Assembly: GCA_964517495.1 (NCBI GenBank)
Contig: CAZFER010000044.1
Span: forward strand, 1-52,844
Source of the DNA: CAZFER01 sp964517495
Lineage (GTDB): Bacteria > Hinthialibacterota > Hinthialibacteria > Hinthialibacterales > Hinthialibacteraceae
DNA: 52,844 nucleotides
Direction of reading: 5' to 3'
Shown here: piece by piece, positions 17,914-27,363 of the stretch
How the letters are laid out: the number at the start of each line of letters is the position of its first letter
Position numbering within the stretch: position 1 is the stretch's first letter
Position numbers and translations under genes: made by a program
The notes under the pieces: model-generated
What the model saw: the letters and a program-made list of their open reading frames with translations, nothing else
The model's database searches: none
Told to the model about the DNA's origin: nothing

Positions 17914-18105
17914 GGTAATGTGTCAGCCATATGAAGTGGAAAGAGAGTGATTAATTATAATTGGTCCCACTATTCCTCCCCCAATGAAATGGGGGAGGTT
18001 TAGGAGGGGGTTAAAGGTTTATGTTAAACGTTTTCTTATCAACCCTCTCCTAGCCCCTCCCAATCTTGGGAGGAGAATGGAACTTCACATGGCTGACAAC
18101 TTACC
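17914..18105. mobile_element. MITE-like element, copy 1
   Basis: A 192-bp non-coding element. Its ends are imperfect terminal inverted repeats of about 23 bp: bases 17914-17936 match the reverse complement of 18083-18105 with about four differences, sharing TGTCAGCCAT and TGAAG. Inside lie GC-rich palindromes, including CCTCCCCCA/TGGGGGAGG around 17975-18000. A second copy is at 37242-37426. It carries no ORF, so a transposase would have to act in trans. A clean target-site duplication is not visible. Confidence 0.7.
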
Positions 18106-18129
18106 ATTTGAGAAATTGAAAATTGGGTG

Positions 18130-18158
18130 TTGTTTAGGACACTAAATTATAGTATACT
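18130..18158 (+). promoter_or_regulatory. candidate sigma-70-like promoter
   Basis: TTGTTT at 18130-18135, a 17-base spacer and TATACT at 18153-18158. It lies about 300 bases before the methyltransferase start, which would leave a long untranslated leader. I see no conserved riboswitch in that leader (18160-18440). Confidence 0.4.
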
Positions 18159-18459
18159 TATCAATAATGTCTAATTTTTTACTTAATCTTCAATGGAATG
18201 TGTCACGGCGACTATGTCATTTCATCTGGATGTGATTATCCAAATCTAAATATCACTAATACATAAAATTATATTTAGATTTATTCGATTCATTTTGAGT
18301 TGGAACGTATATACAACTCACTGAATTTTCTTGATTCAACGTGTTCTACCAATGAAGAGAGTTTTTAACATGTTCATAATTAATGTTTTACGTGATGCAA
18401 CTTGAGTTGAGTTATTAGATACTTTTAAAACGATAAATAGGAAAAAGGAGAGATATATT

Positions 18460-19266
18460 ATGGTTAAAACAGCTACACTTGATTCAATGACAAGCGAGAA
18501 AGAAACACCGTTTATTGTTCATTTTCCTGATGTTGATGAACGTTTGGATCAGGATGAAGAATGGTGTTGGCTTCATTTCAATGGAGAAAAGCGAAAAGTA
18601 CGCTTCCACGATTACCATGAAGTGTATTCTATTCCAGGCTTTTATGAACATATTTTCTATGACAAACTGAAATGCAACTCCCCCATAACCGTGGTTTCTT
18701 ACCTGATGGATGAACTGAAAAAAGAAGGATTTGATTCCTCCCAACTGAACGTGTTGGATGTCGGGGCAGGCAATGGAATGGTTGGAGAACAGTTAAAAAA
18801 AATCGGTGCAAACAATCTTTATGGCATTGATATTATTAAAGAAGCCGCCGAGGCGGCCAGGCGGGATCGCCCTGATGTTTACTTGGATTATTTCGTTGAA
18901 GATCTTACCCAATTAAGCGATATCGCACGTTCAAAATTAAGTAAAGCCGGGATCAACTGTTTAACCACTGTGGCAGCCCTTGGATTTGGTGATATTCCAC
19001 CGTTGGCTTTTGCGGAGGCCTATAATTTCGTCAGCACCAATGGATGGTTGGCCTTTAATATCAAAGAGGATTTCATCAATCATCAAGATAATACCGGTTT
19101 TAGTCGCTTGATTCGTCGAATGGATGATAATGGCCTGATTGACATTCGGTCCACACATGTGTATTGTCACCGATTGGGGATTGATGGAACTCCGTTAAAT
19201 TATGCCGCCATTGTGGCAACCAAAAAGCAGGATATTCCTCAATCCTGGTATGCTGAACTTGAATAA
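18460..19266 (+). CDS. class I SAM-dependent methyltransferase
   Basis: A 268-residue cytoplasmic protein. AAGGAG precedes the ATG. The SAM-binding motif I reads NVLDVGAGNGMVGEQL (about 104-119), followed by the acidic residue of motif II in YGIDII. Later blocks (NCLTTVAALGFGDIPP and NGWLAFNIKEDF) fit the rest of the Rossmann-like methyltransferase fold. The first 90 residues are a separate N-terminal part containing WCWLHFNGEKRKVRFHDYHE, which I do not recognise. It starts a plus-strand run with an osmolyte ABC importer 31 bp downstream, so a link to methylated osmolytes such as betaines is possible. Nothing in the sequence proves the substrate. Confidence 0.8.
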   Translation: MVKTATLDSMTSEKETPFIVHFPDVDERLDQDEEWCWLHFNGEKRKVRFHDYHEVYSIPGFYEHIFYDKLKCNSPITVVSYLMDELKKEGFDSSQLNVLDVGAGNGMVGEQLKKIGANNLYGIDIIKEAAEAARRDRPDVYLDYFVEDLTQLSDIARSKLSKAGINCLTTVAALGFGDIPPLAFAEAYNFVSTNGWLAFNIKEDFINHQDNTGFSRLIRRMDDNGLIDIRSTHVYCHRLGIDGTPLNYAAIVATKKQDIPQSWYAELE

Positions 19267-19297
19267 TGAACTCATAAATCTTTGATTGTTTTCTCTA

Positions 19298-20056
19298 ATG
19301 ATTCGTTTAAGCAATGTATCAAAATCATTCGATGAGGGGCAAACCTATGCCGTTCATAATCTCTCCTTTGAAGTTAGGGAAGGGGAGACGTTGGTATTGT
19401 TGGGTACCTCTGGATGTGGAAAAACCACGACCCTGAAGATGATCAATCGTCTGATTGATCTATCCTCGGGAACGATTGAAGTGGATAACCAGAACATTAT
19501 GGAACAAGAGCCGGTTCAACTAAGACGCTCTATCGGGTATGTCTTTCAAGGAATCGGCTTGTTTCCCCATATGACCATCGAGGAAAATGTCTCGGTGGTC
19601 TTGCGTTTGTTGGGTATACCCAACAAAGAACGGTTGGATAAGGCCCATGAATTATTAAATTTGGTGAATTTGGATGGAGATGAATATGGGCAGCGTTTTC
19701 CCGGTGAATTGTCCGGCGGGCAACAACAACGAATAGGTGTCGCGCGCGCATTGGCTGCAGATCCAGATTATTTACTGATGGATGAACCATTCGGTGCGTT
19801 GGATGCCTTAACCCGTGATACATTACAACAAGAATTGCTGCAACTCAAAGATCGCTTAAAGAAGACCATCGTTTTTGTTACTCATGATCTATTTGAAGCA
19901 TTAACCCTTGCTGATAGAATTGCTGTCATGCATGACGGAGTATTGGATCAGTTGGGAACTCAACAGGAAATATTGAATCATCCCGCTACTGATTTTGTGC
20001 GTGAACTGTTTGAAAAACCGTTCCAACAGTTATCCGCTTTTCGTGAGCATATTTAG
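19298..20056 (+). CDS. osmoprotectant (glycine betaine/choline/carnitine type) ABC transporter ATP-binding protein
   Basis: A 252-residue ABC ATPase of the OpuA/OpuC/ProV group. Walker A is GTSGCGKT (36-43), the signature is LSGGQQQRIGVARALA, Walker B is YLLMDEPFGALD, and the switch His lies in FVTHDLFEAL. The VFQGIGLFPHMTIEENV Q-loop region is typical of this group. It lacks the C-terminal CBS domains found in some OpuA/OpuC ATPases. An in-frame TTG at 19286 would add four residues; ATG 19298 is preferred, although neither has a clear ribosome-binding site. It energises the permease/binding protein fusion encoded 23 bp downstream. Confidence 0.88.
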   Translation: MIRLSNVSKSFDEGQTYAVHNLSFEVREGETLVLLGTSGCGKTTTLKMINRLIDLSSGTIEVDNQNIMEQEPVQLRRSIGYVFQGIGLFPHMTIEENVSVVLRLLGIPNKERLDKAHELLNLVNLDGDEYGQRFPGELSGGQQQRIGVARALAADPDYLLMDEPFGALDALTRDTLQQELLQLKDRLKKTIVFVTHDLFEALTLADRIAVMHDGVLDQLGTQQEILNHPATDFVRELFEKPFQQLSAFREHI

Positions 20057-20079
20057 ATTAAACGGATTTGCATTTTAAA

Positions 20080-21645
20080 ATGGATGAAACCAGTCTTTTT
20101 GAATTTGTATATGAACGCCTTCCTGAATTGGGCATTCTAACCATTGAGCACCTGCTTTTAACAGGTGCCTCTATTTTTATTGCGGTGGTGTTTGGAATCC
20201 CTTTTGGCATTTGGATTACTCGAAATGCCCTGGTTCGTGGATGGGTATTGAGTTTTGCAGGGATTGTTCAAACTATACCCAGTTTGGCGATGCTGGCGTT
20301 TTTACTCCCCTTTTTAGGGACGGGAGCTAAACCAGCTATTGTAGCCTTGACGTTATATGCGCTGCTGCCCATGATCAGAAACACCTACACTGGCCTTACA
20401 GGCGTATCCCCTAATATTATCGAAGCATCCAAAGGTGTTGGTTTTACTGATCGCCAGCGTTTATGGATGGTTGAACTTCCCTTAGCGACACCCGTCATTG
20501 TTGCTGGTATTCGAACCGCGACTGTGATTTGCGTGGGTATTGCCACGTTGTCAGCTTTTATTGGGGCTGGTGGATTAGGCGTATTTATCAACCGTGGACT
20601 GGCGCAAACAGACAATCGTTTGATTCTTCTGGGGGCCATCCCCGCAGCTATTTTGGCCTTGCTTCTGGATACAGTGATTGGCCAGATCGAACAGATGTTC
20701 AGTGCCCGAATTGGTATGGCACCCAAAATGTCTACCTTGCGTATGGTTCTGATATTATTGGTTGTTCTGCTGCTAATTTGTGGAGTGGCATGGGGTGTAA
20801 TGCTTCAATTTGACACCCAGCAACAAGGTAACGTTATTCATGTGGGAAGCAAGAATTATACTGAACAGTTTATCTTGGGTGAGTTATTATCCCAGCTTAT
20901 TGAAGAACATACCGATTTGAGAGTTGAACGCCATTTTAACCTGGGGGGAACCATGATATGTCATGGTGCCATGATCAATGGTGAATTGGATCTATACGCG
21001 GAATATACGGGAACAGGTTTAATGTCAGTCTTGCAGCATGATGTTGTCGCCTCTGCAACAGAAGCGCTTGAAATTGTGAGTAAGGCATATCGCGAACATT
21101 TTTCTATCCAGTGGTTACAACCCTTTGGATTTAACAATCCTTATGCGATTACCGTGCGGAAATCAGATGCAAAACGTAACGGATGGGAAACGATCACTGA
21201 TCTCCGCCCAAGAGCGGAGAACTTGCGCGCAGGTTTCACGGCTGAATTTGCCGAACGAGAGGATGGCTATTTAGGCTTGAGTGAGGTATATGGCTTGGAA
21301 TTTCAATCGGTGAAAGACTTCGATCCCGGATTGATGTATCAAGCCATAAATCAAAATGAGGTTGACGTCATTTCAGCCTTTGCCACTGATGCTCGCATCC
21401 TGGAGTTTGACCTTAAACCATTGGAAGATGACAAAAACTTTTTCCCACCGTATTTTGCTGCCCCCATTGTAAGGCAAGAAGTGCTGGATAAGTATCCTTT
21501 TTTGAAAAAAATATTAAATAAGCTGTCGGGAGAGCTCGACAATGATACCATGCTGAGTCTAAATAATCAGGTAGATACACTGAAGCGTGCTCCCCAAAAG
21601 GTGGCACGCCAATTCCTACTAGACCGGCAGCTGGTGTCAGAGTGA
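20080..21645 (+). CDS. osmoprotectant ABC transporter, permease fused to substrate-binding protein
   Basis: A 521-residue fusion. Residues 1-210 are the permease domain with several membrane helices and the EAxxG loop (IIEASKGVGFTDRQRLWMVELPLA) that docks on the ATPase. After another membrane helix (about 220-240, MVLILLVVLLLICGVAWGV), residues 250-521 form an OpuAC/OpuBC-type binding domain starting HVGSKNYTEQFILGELL, with GELDLYAEYTGTG. This places the binding domain in the periplasm, tethered to its channel. Such fusions are known in the OpuA/OpuC and ProWX families, which import glycine betaine, choline, carnitine or related compounds. ATG 20080 is used; an in-frame TTG at 20068 is an alternative. 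The stop overlaps the next gene's start. Confidence 0.88.
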   Translation: MDETSLFEFVYERLPELGILTIEHLLLTGASIFIAVVFGIPFGIWITRNALVRGWVLSFAGIVQTIPSLAMLAFLLPFLGTGAKPAIVALTLYALLPMIRNTYTGLTGVSPNIIEASKGVGFTDRQRLWMVELPLATPVIVAGIRTATVICVGIATLSAFIGAGGLGVFINRGLAQTDNRLILLGAIPAAILALLLDTVIGQIEQMFSARIGMAPKMSTLRMVLILLVVLLLICGVAWGVMLQFDTQQQGNVIHVGSKNYTEQFILGELLSQLIEEHTDLRVERHFNLGGTMICHGAMINGELDLYAEYTGTGLMSVLQHDVVASATEALEIVSKAYREHFSIQWLQPFGFNNPYAITVRKSDAKRNGWETITDLRPRAENLRAGFTAEFAEREDGYLGLSEVYGLEFQSVKDFDPGLMYQAINQNEVDVISAFATDARILEFDLKPLEDDKNFFPPYFAAPIVRQEVLDKYPFLKKILNKLSGELDNDTMLSLNNQVDTLKRAPQKVARQFLLDRQLVSE

Positions 21646-22259
21646 GTGTAAAACTTTTTGTCTACCTTTTAGTATTAATTAATCCCTTTTCACAAGTTTT
21701 ATATGTATGGGAACTCATGAAACAAATGAGCGCTCGGGAATTTGCGTCCATCTATTGGAAAGCAAGTCTCTTAAGTTTTGGTGTTTTCGTATTTTTTGTC
21801 TTGACCGGCGATTTTATTTTTGTGTATGTTTTTCAAGTTCGTTTGGATTCTTTTCGTATTTTTGGTGGATTGGTCATTCTTCTGGTGTCTTTTCGCTATT
21901 TTTCTGATGGAGCAGGTAGCGCCTTGCTTTTTCGGGGAAAAGCAGAAGATTTGGCTCCCCAAATATCCATGCCCTTCCAGGTGGGTCCCGGAACCATTTG
22001 GGTATGTGTGTTGATCGGGAAAAGCATGACAATTCCCATTTCAATTGGATGTGTTGCCGGTGCGGTATTGCTTAATTTTGTATTTGTGGTTCTAGTTGAT
22101 CATATTGTGTCTGATTTGGAAGGCTATCAAGAAACATTGATTGGAAAATATTTCGGCTTATTAATGCGGACCAATGCTCTTTTCGTAGGGGCTATCGCGG
22201 TTGAAATGATTTTGACGGGGATTGCCGGTGCTTTCCACTCCAAACCTCTGATCCCTTAA
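21642..22259 (+). CDS. MarC-family-like inner membrane protein
   Basis: A 205-residue polytopic protein with about six membrane helices. The opening LLVLINPFSQVLYVWELM and the helix DSFRIFGGLVILLVSF resemble the conserved LDPxGxxP region and the FRIAGGxLL region of the MarC (UPF0056) family. Members are inner membrane proteins of uncertain function. The GTG start at 21642 overlaps the stop of the transporter fusion (GTGA), so the two are translationally coupled and the protein may serve the same osmolyte system. The match is diverged, so the family call is moderate. Confidence 0.65.
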   Translation: MSVKLFVYLLVLINPFSQVLYVWELMKQMSAREFASIYWKASLLSFGVFVFFVLTGDFIFVYVFQVRLDSFRIFGGLVILLVSFRYFSDGAGSALLFRGKAEDLAPQISMPFQVGPGTIWVCVLIGKSMTIPISIGCVAGAVLLNFVFVVLVDHIVSDLEGYQETLIGKYFGLLMRTNALFVGAIAVEMILTGIAGAFHSKPLIP

Positions 22260-22276
22260 GTTCTATTTCGCTTCTT

Positions 22277-24973
22277 CTAGCCTTGGGAATGATCCAATAA
22301 CTCTCTTACTTTTTTGGCTATGGCATGGGGAGTAAAAGGTTTTTGCAAAAAGGACAGACCCGGATCAAGAACACCATGATGAACGATGGCATCATCTGTA
22401 TAACCAGATATAAAAAGAATCTTTAAGTCTGGAAAACGTTCTGAAAGTTTCGTCGCCAAATCACGGCCACTCATGCCAGGCATTATCACGTCAGTGATTA
22501 ACAATTGGACGGGAGAATCAATTGTTTCGCTGATTTCCATTGCTTGTTGGCCATATTCGGCGGTTATAACCTTATAACCATATTTAAGCAGACTTTGTTC
22601 TATAAGATTGCGAACAAGTGTATCATCCTCCACCACCAAAATTGATTCATCTCCACTGAGTGATTCTGAATGGAGATGAGCTGGTTCAGGCCATTCTTTG
22701 GGCTGTTCGATCTGAGGGAAATATATTTTAAATGTTGTTCCCTGTCCAATCTCACTGTAAACCCAAATATTGCCACCGCTCTGTTTGATAATTCCATAAA
22801 CGGTAGATAAACCCAAACCAGTACCTTTATCCTTTGATTTTGTAGTGAAAAAGGGTTCAAAAATCTGGTTTCGAATACTCTCATCAATACCAACCCCAGT
22901 ATCACTCACAGCAAGCATGACATAGTAACCTGCAGTAACATCCACATGTTTTTCAGCATAAACGTCTTCCAAATAGACATTTTTTGTCTCAAGGGTGAGT
23001 TTTCCGCCATTTGGCATGGCATCGCGTGCATTAATCGCCAGATTAATAATGACTTGTTCAATTTGGCCGGGATCCGCTTTGACTTGTTTGAGAAATGGAT
23101 CAGGAATGGTAACCAATTCAATATCTTCCCCTATAAGCCGCCGAAGCATTTTATCCATTTCAATCATCATGTCATTGAGGTTTATTATCTTGGGTCTAAG
23201 AACCTGCTTCCGGCTAAAGGCTAATAATTGACGTGTCAACGCTTCCGCACGCTCACCCGCTCTTTTGATTTCTATCATATTCTTTCGATTTGGATCATTC
23301 TCACCCAATGTATCTATAAGCAAATCGCTATAACCAATTATGGCGACTAAAAGATTATTGAAATCATGGGCAATCCCCCCCGCAAGTTGTCCAACCGCTT
23401 CCATCTTTTGGGACTGGCGTAACTGTTCCTCCAAACTTTTATGCGATGTTATGTCCTCGTAGGTACCTAATACCCCGATGATATTTCCTTTTGTATCACG
23501 TAATGGAATTTTGCTTGTACGCAGCCAGAATTGACTTCCATCAGAACGAACTTGAGGCTCTTCATAATTGGTTTTAGGTTGTCCAGAGGAAATGACAAGC
23601 GCATCATCAGAAACATATTGCGATGCCATCTTTTGCCAGGCAAGTTCATTATCTTTTTTCCCAATGATTTCATCGGGTGAATCCAAACCCGCATCCTGCG
23701 CAAATATATGATTGCACCCTAAATAAACACTATTTTTATCTTTCCAAAATACACGTACGGGTATTGAATCAAGAATAATCTTGAGCATTTGGCGTGATTC
23801 ACGCAGGGCCTCTTCTACTTCCTTTCGCGGTGTAATGTCCTGCACGGTTCCAACCATCTGAATGGGTTGGCCCTCATCATCCAAAATCAATTCGGCCTGT
23901 TCATGCACCCAACGGATATTACTATCTGTTTTTACAATTCGATGATCAATACTATAAGATTCCTGATTACGAATAGCGGTTTGGGCCGTATGGCGAACAG
24001 CATCCACATCATCGGGGTGAACCATCTGATAAAAGGATTCGATTGACTCGTCAAATGTTTCTGGATCAACTCCAAAAATTCGATACACTTCATTGGACCA
24101 GGTTAGTTGATTTGTGCTATAGTCCGACACCCAACTGCCAATATGGGCAACTTTTTGCGCTGTTTCCAGCATCTCTCGGTTCTTATCCAATTCCTCCTGA
24201 GCCAGAATTCGGTCTGTGATATCCCAAAATATCCCCTGAATGCCGAGCGTTTTCCCTTGAGCATCCAATACGGGTGTCTTAACGACTTGGACATAAATCA
24301 TGTTCCCTTCAGAGTCCCGATTCTCTTCAATCGCCTCTAATATATTGCCGGTCTGTATGACCTTCCAGTCGTCCTTTTGATATTTCTCTGCCAACTCTTT
24401 GGGAAAGAGGTCGTCATCACGTCTGCCAATGATCTCTTCAGGCTTTTTGTTAATGAATTGGGCAAAACGCTGATTAACAAAGGTGAAACATCCTGATAGG
24501 TCTTTGCGGAAAATAAATTGTGGCAGGTTTTCAACGAGTGAATAATAGAGTGTTTGGCTGTTACGCAAGGCTTTTTCGGCCTGTTTACGCCTAAGTATAT
24601 TAATGGTCAAATAGATGATAAGAATCGTCAAAATAAGAATGACTAATAGACTTCCCCATTCGGATGCCAGGAATTCTTTGAGTGAGAGTGGTTTATGAAT
24701 TGAATTGGAACCACCACTCATCGAGAAAATATTGATAGATGGATTTTCAATTAAGAGTGGTATTAAGTCATAAGATAGCAGGATATTGGTATTATTTGGT
24801 TTAAGTATAGTGCAAAAACTGAAGGAGAAAGCAGGAAATGATAGAAGGAATAGAAACACCCAAATAATCCAAAAAATAAATCGGCTTGGATAAGCAAAAA
24901 TAAATTGATTAATCCACCTCAGCGTGGAAATCGAAAATAAAATGATGCTTAATAAAAATAGGAGTGTCCACAT
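22277..24973 (-). CDS. hybrid sensor histidine kinase with three PAS domains and a C-terminal receiver
   Basis: An 898-residue signalling protein. Three hydrophobic helices (about 1-20, 30-57 and 108-128) anchor it in the membrane with a short exposed loop between the second and third. Three PAS/PAC units follow (about 140-258, 265-395, 395-520), each ending in a DIT motif (WDITDRI, VQDITPRK, YEDITSHK). The HisKA domain has the phosphorylated His in GGIAHDFNNLL. The ATPase domain has the N box NLAINARDAMPNGG, G1 box DTGVGI and G2 box GTGLGLSTVYGI. The receiver (about 775-895) has acidic EDD, phospho-acceptor Asp in LLITDVIMPGMSG and a conserved Lys in FLQKPFT. All catalytic residues are present. 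No separate response regulator gene lies next to it. The signal sensed is unknown. Confidence 0.93.
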   Translation of the reverse strand: MWTLLFLLSIILFSISTLRWINQFIFAYPSRFIFWIIWVFLFLLSFPAFSFSFCTILKPNNTNILLSYDLIPLLIENPSINIFSMSGGSNSIHKPLSLKEFLASEWGSLLVILILTILIIYLTINILRRKQAEKALRNSQTLYYSLVENLPQFIFRKDLSGCFTFVNQRFAQFINKKPEEIIGRRDDDLFPKELAEKYQKDDWKVIQTGNILEAIEENRDSEGNMIYVQVVKTPVLDAQGKTLGIQGIFWDITDRILAQEELDKNREMLETAQKVAHIGSWVSDYSTNQLTWSNEVYRIFGVDPETFDESIESFYQMVHPDDVDAVRHTAQTAIRNQESYSIDHRIVKTDSNIRWVHEQAELILDDEGQPIQMVGTVQDITPRKEVEEALRESRQMLKIILDSIPVRVFWKDKNSVYLGCNHIFAQDAGLDSPDEIIGKKDNELAWQKMASQYVSDDALVISSGQPKTNYEEPQVRSDGSQFWLRTSKIPLRDTKGNIIGVLGTYEDITSHKSLEEQLRQSQKMEAVGQLAGGIAHDFNNLLVAIIGYSDLLIDTLGENDPNRKNMIEIKRAGERAEALTRQLLAFSRKQVLRPKIINLNDMMIEMDKMLRRLIGEDIELVTIPDPFLKQVKADPGQIEQVIINLAINARDAMPNGGKLTLETKNVYLEDVYAEKHVDVTAGYYVMLAVSDTGVGIDESIRNQIFEPFFTTKSKDKGTGLGLSTVYGIIKQSGGNIWVYSEIGQGTTFKIYFPQIEQPKEWPEPAHLHSESLSGDESILVVEDDTLVRNLIEQSLLKYGYKVITAEYGQQAMEISETIDSPVQLLITDVIMPGMSGRDLATKLSERFPDLKILFISGYTDDAIVHHGVLDPGLSFLQKPFTPHAIAKKVRELLDHSQG

Positions 24974-25233
24974 ACTTGAATTTTATCCATAAATAACTTT
25001 CGATATTTACGCCTCCGTCAATACATCATTCATTATTGTTTATAAATAGTAGATTATATAAACGATAACCATTGTGAAACATTAGTCTAATATAAATAAT
25101 AAAGTTATTTTTAATAATTGGAAGCATTCTGTGATAGATTTATACAATCAATGTTGGTTTTGATATCAAATGTTTAAGATATGTATTGGTTTTTCCAATG
25201 AACGAACTATACGAAAAGGGTAATCGAAACGCT

Positions 25234-26607
25234 ATGAAACAAATCCTGGCATTCATCTCATATGTTATCCTCAGTTCTATAATCTTTCTGCACCCCCAAT
25301 TTTCTATAAGTGAACAAAATGACAATCAGCCCATGCTTTATAGCAAAGTGTCTATTCCAAAGACAATGCTCTCCAAGGAAAGTTATATGGGAGATTTACG
25401 CATCGGAGATTTAAATGGTGATGATATGGTTGAATTTGTTATATTTCGCTCAAAGGCTAATGGTATTAAGCCATGTTTTATCGGTGCAGTTTCTCACAAT
25501 GGTGAGATCATGTGGACAAAAGGGCAAGGGGGAAAACAGCCCATACGTCCTGGTTCACTGACTGTATATGATTTTAATGGTGATGGAAAAGATGAAATTC
25601 TCACATTTTTCTTGAATTCGAAGATTGACGCACCCTCGAACAGCATGGCGAATGTCGTCGTGCAAATTCGAGATGGAATGACTGGTGAAGTGTTAAAAGA
25701 AAATGCACCGGAAGCTTTAACTTTAAGTCAAGGTGAAGGGCCAAACTGGGTACATCAGCGCTTATTAATTGCCAATCTACGGGGAACAGAACAAGCCAAA
25801 GATTTTGTCGTTAAACTGGGAAGCCGTTTATTAGCCTTCGATGATGATTTGAACGTACTTTGGACTTATTCGATTAAATGGAATGAATACAGTCGCTGTT
25901 CTGCCTACATCCCCTCGGTTGGAGATATTGATCGAGATGGCAAAGATGAAATCAATGGTGGCTACTACCTGCTGGATGAGGATGGCACTCCAAAATGGGA
26001 AAAACCACTTGGACGGCATATGGATTCCGTTGCAATCGTCCCGTGGAAAAATGATCAGATGGCCGCTATTTGCAGTGGATTTGGGCATGTTATGGATGGG
26101 AAAGGGAATATTCTTTTGAAATTGGGCAAAGAAAATGTACCACATGGGCAAGAGGTTCGAGTCGCCGATTTTCTTCCAAACTCACCTGGTCAGGAAATGA
26201 TTATTCGAAATCAAGGGCATTCCCCGAACGTCATTGTGGTTTCCAACCATGGAGAGATAATATATCGCTTTCGCTTGAATGATTCACCGAATCATACCGG
26301 AATGGAAGCCATTTACTGGTTCGGAAAAGACCAAAAAGCGTTGCTTTATAACGGTGGAATGTTATGGGAGGGGAATGGCAAAGTATTTGCCAAACTCCCA
26401 AATTTACCTCGTCCAATCGGTGATCCCAAAATGGGTTGGTACCACTGCATTCCAGCCAACATATGCGGTGATGAACGAGAAGAGGTGGTGATTTACAATC
26501 CTTGGGATAAATATATTTGGATTTACACACCTTCTCCCTTCAACGAAAAGAAATTCAATGGATATGAGGCATCTCCCCGCCAATATAATGTTCGCTTAAT
26601 GGATTAA
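25234..26607 (+). CDS. exported FG-GAP/VCBS-like repeat protein
   Basis: A 457-residue protein from ATG 25234, which starts a signal peptide (MKQILAFISYVILSSIIFL). In-frame starts at 25186 and 25198 would only add a hydrophilic prefix. Calcium-binding FG-GAP-type loops are visible: GDLNGDDMVEFV, DFNGDGKDEIL and DIDRDGKDEIN. The protein is probably a beta-propeller. The overall pattern resembles rhamnogalacturonan-lyase-like and VCBS proteins of polysaccharide degraders, but catalytic residues cannot be assigned. It is divergent from the hybrid kinase and converges with a pseudopilin gene. Confidence 0.7.
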   Translation: MKQILAFISYVILSSIIFLHPQFSISEQNDNQPMLYSKVSIPKTMLSKESYMGDLRIGDLNGDDMVEFVIFRSKANGIKPCFIGAVSHNGEIMWTKGQGGKQPIRPGSLTVYDFNGDGKDEILTFFLNSKIDAPSNSMANVVVQIRDGMTGEVLKENAPEALTLSQGEGPNWVHQRLLIANLRGTEQAKDFVVKLGSRLLAFDDDLNVLWTYSIKWNEYSRCSAYIPSVGDIDRDGKDEINGGYYLLDEDGTPKWEKPLGRHMDSVAIVPWKNDQMAAICSGFGHVMDGKGNILLKLGKENVPHGQEVRVADFLPNSPGQEMIIRNQGHSPNVIVVSNHGEIIYRFRLNDSPNHTGMEAIYWFGKDQKALLYNGGMLWEGNGKVFAKLPNLPRPIGDPKMGWYHCIPANICGDEREEVVIYNPWDKYIWIYTPSPFNEKKFNGYEASPRQYNVRLMD

Positions 26608-26632
26608 GACTTATGAGGCAATATATTTTACA

Positions 26633-27274
26633 TTACAAAGGACTATCAAAGTATTTGTCACGTCCAATATCCTGAACAAATCCTGAATTTGCATGTATGA
26701 CATCACCCACACTGACCAGACCATTGCTTGGATCATATGCCATGGATTTGTATAATCGAGATGGATACCGGATCGACCACCGGTCAGGACCCGCACTGCG
26801 TGTTAACCACAAAGCAGTTGGATCAGCATCTCCACCCTGCGCATTGTTTTTATAATCCCATTGTGTGTTTCGGTATTGATATAAATCCAGGGGGTGGAAG
26901 CGCCCTGGAGCGGAATCCAAATCTCGTGAGGTAATATCAAGAAAAGGGTCATGCGAAGCACTTTCATTAAGATAAGAAACAGGTGTCGTCAGTTGTTGCC
27001 AAATGCGGTCCCCCTGGTAACTTCCCACAAACTGATTCATTTCACCCGGCCCAATGGGATGGCGTCCGAATTCAGTGGAATACATACCAATGGCGGTTTC
27101 ATGAGCTTTCAAATCCCCTTTCACTCGCGCAATCATCGCACGAGTACGAGCGTTCAGGAAATTCGGCACTGCAATCGCTGCCAAAATGCCAATAATTGCA
27201 ACAACTATAAGCAATTCTATTAATGTAAACGCTTTATGATTGGTTTGTTTACTTTTTTGTAATGAAAACATCAT
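26633..27274 (-). CDS. pseudopilin-like protein
   Basis: A 213-residue protein with a 15-residue leader ending NHKA, then FTLIELLIVVAIIGILAA and AVPNFLNARTRAMIARVK. Cleavage would follow Ala15 in place of the usual Gly. Ala is tolerated at -1 in some prepilins. The N-terminal 40 residues after the cleavage point are almost the same as those of the pseudopilins at 1412 and 27968, while the C-terminal domain is different. It contains DPTALWLTRSAGPDRW, a pattern common in the orphan pseudopilins of PVC-type bacteria. The start follows GAGGTG. The function is unknown beyond a membrane or pseudopilus location. Confidence 0.85.
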   Translation of the reverse strand: MMFSLQKSKQTNHKAFTLIELLIVVAIIGILAAIAVPNFLNARTRAMIARVKGDLKAHETAIGMYSTEFGRHPIGPGEMNQFVGSYQGDRIWQQLTTPVSYLNESASHDPFLDITSRDLDSAPGRFHPLDLYQYRNTQWDYKNNAQGGDADPTALWLTRSAGPDRWSIRYPSRLYKSMAYDPSNGLVSVGDVIHANSGFVQDIGRDKYFDSPL

Positions 27275-27363
27275 TCACCTCATCTCTACGGATTGGAATG
27301 AATTAAAGAACCACCGCCAACATCCCATTAAATATCTGTTGGCGGTGGTAGACATTACTTGAT

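Noticed and set aside
18160..18459. A riboswitch in the long leader of the methyltransferase gene
   Set aside because: No recognisable conserved core (for example SAM or glycine type) and no strong paired terminator stem could be found by eye.
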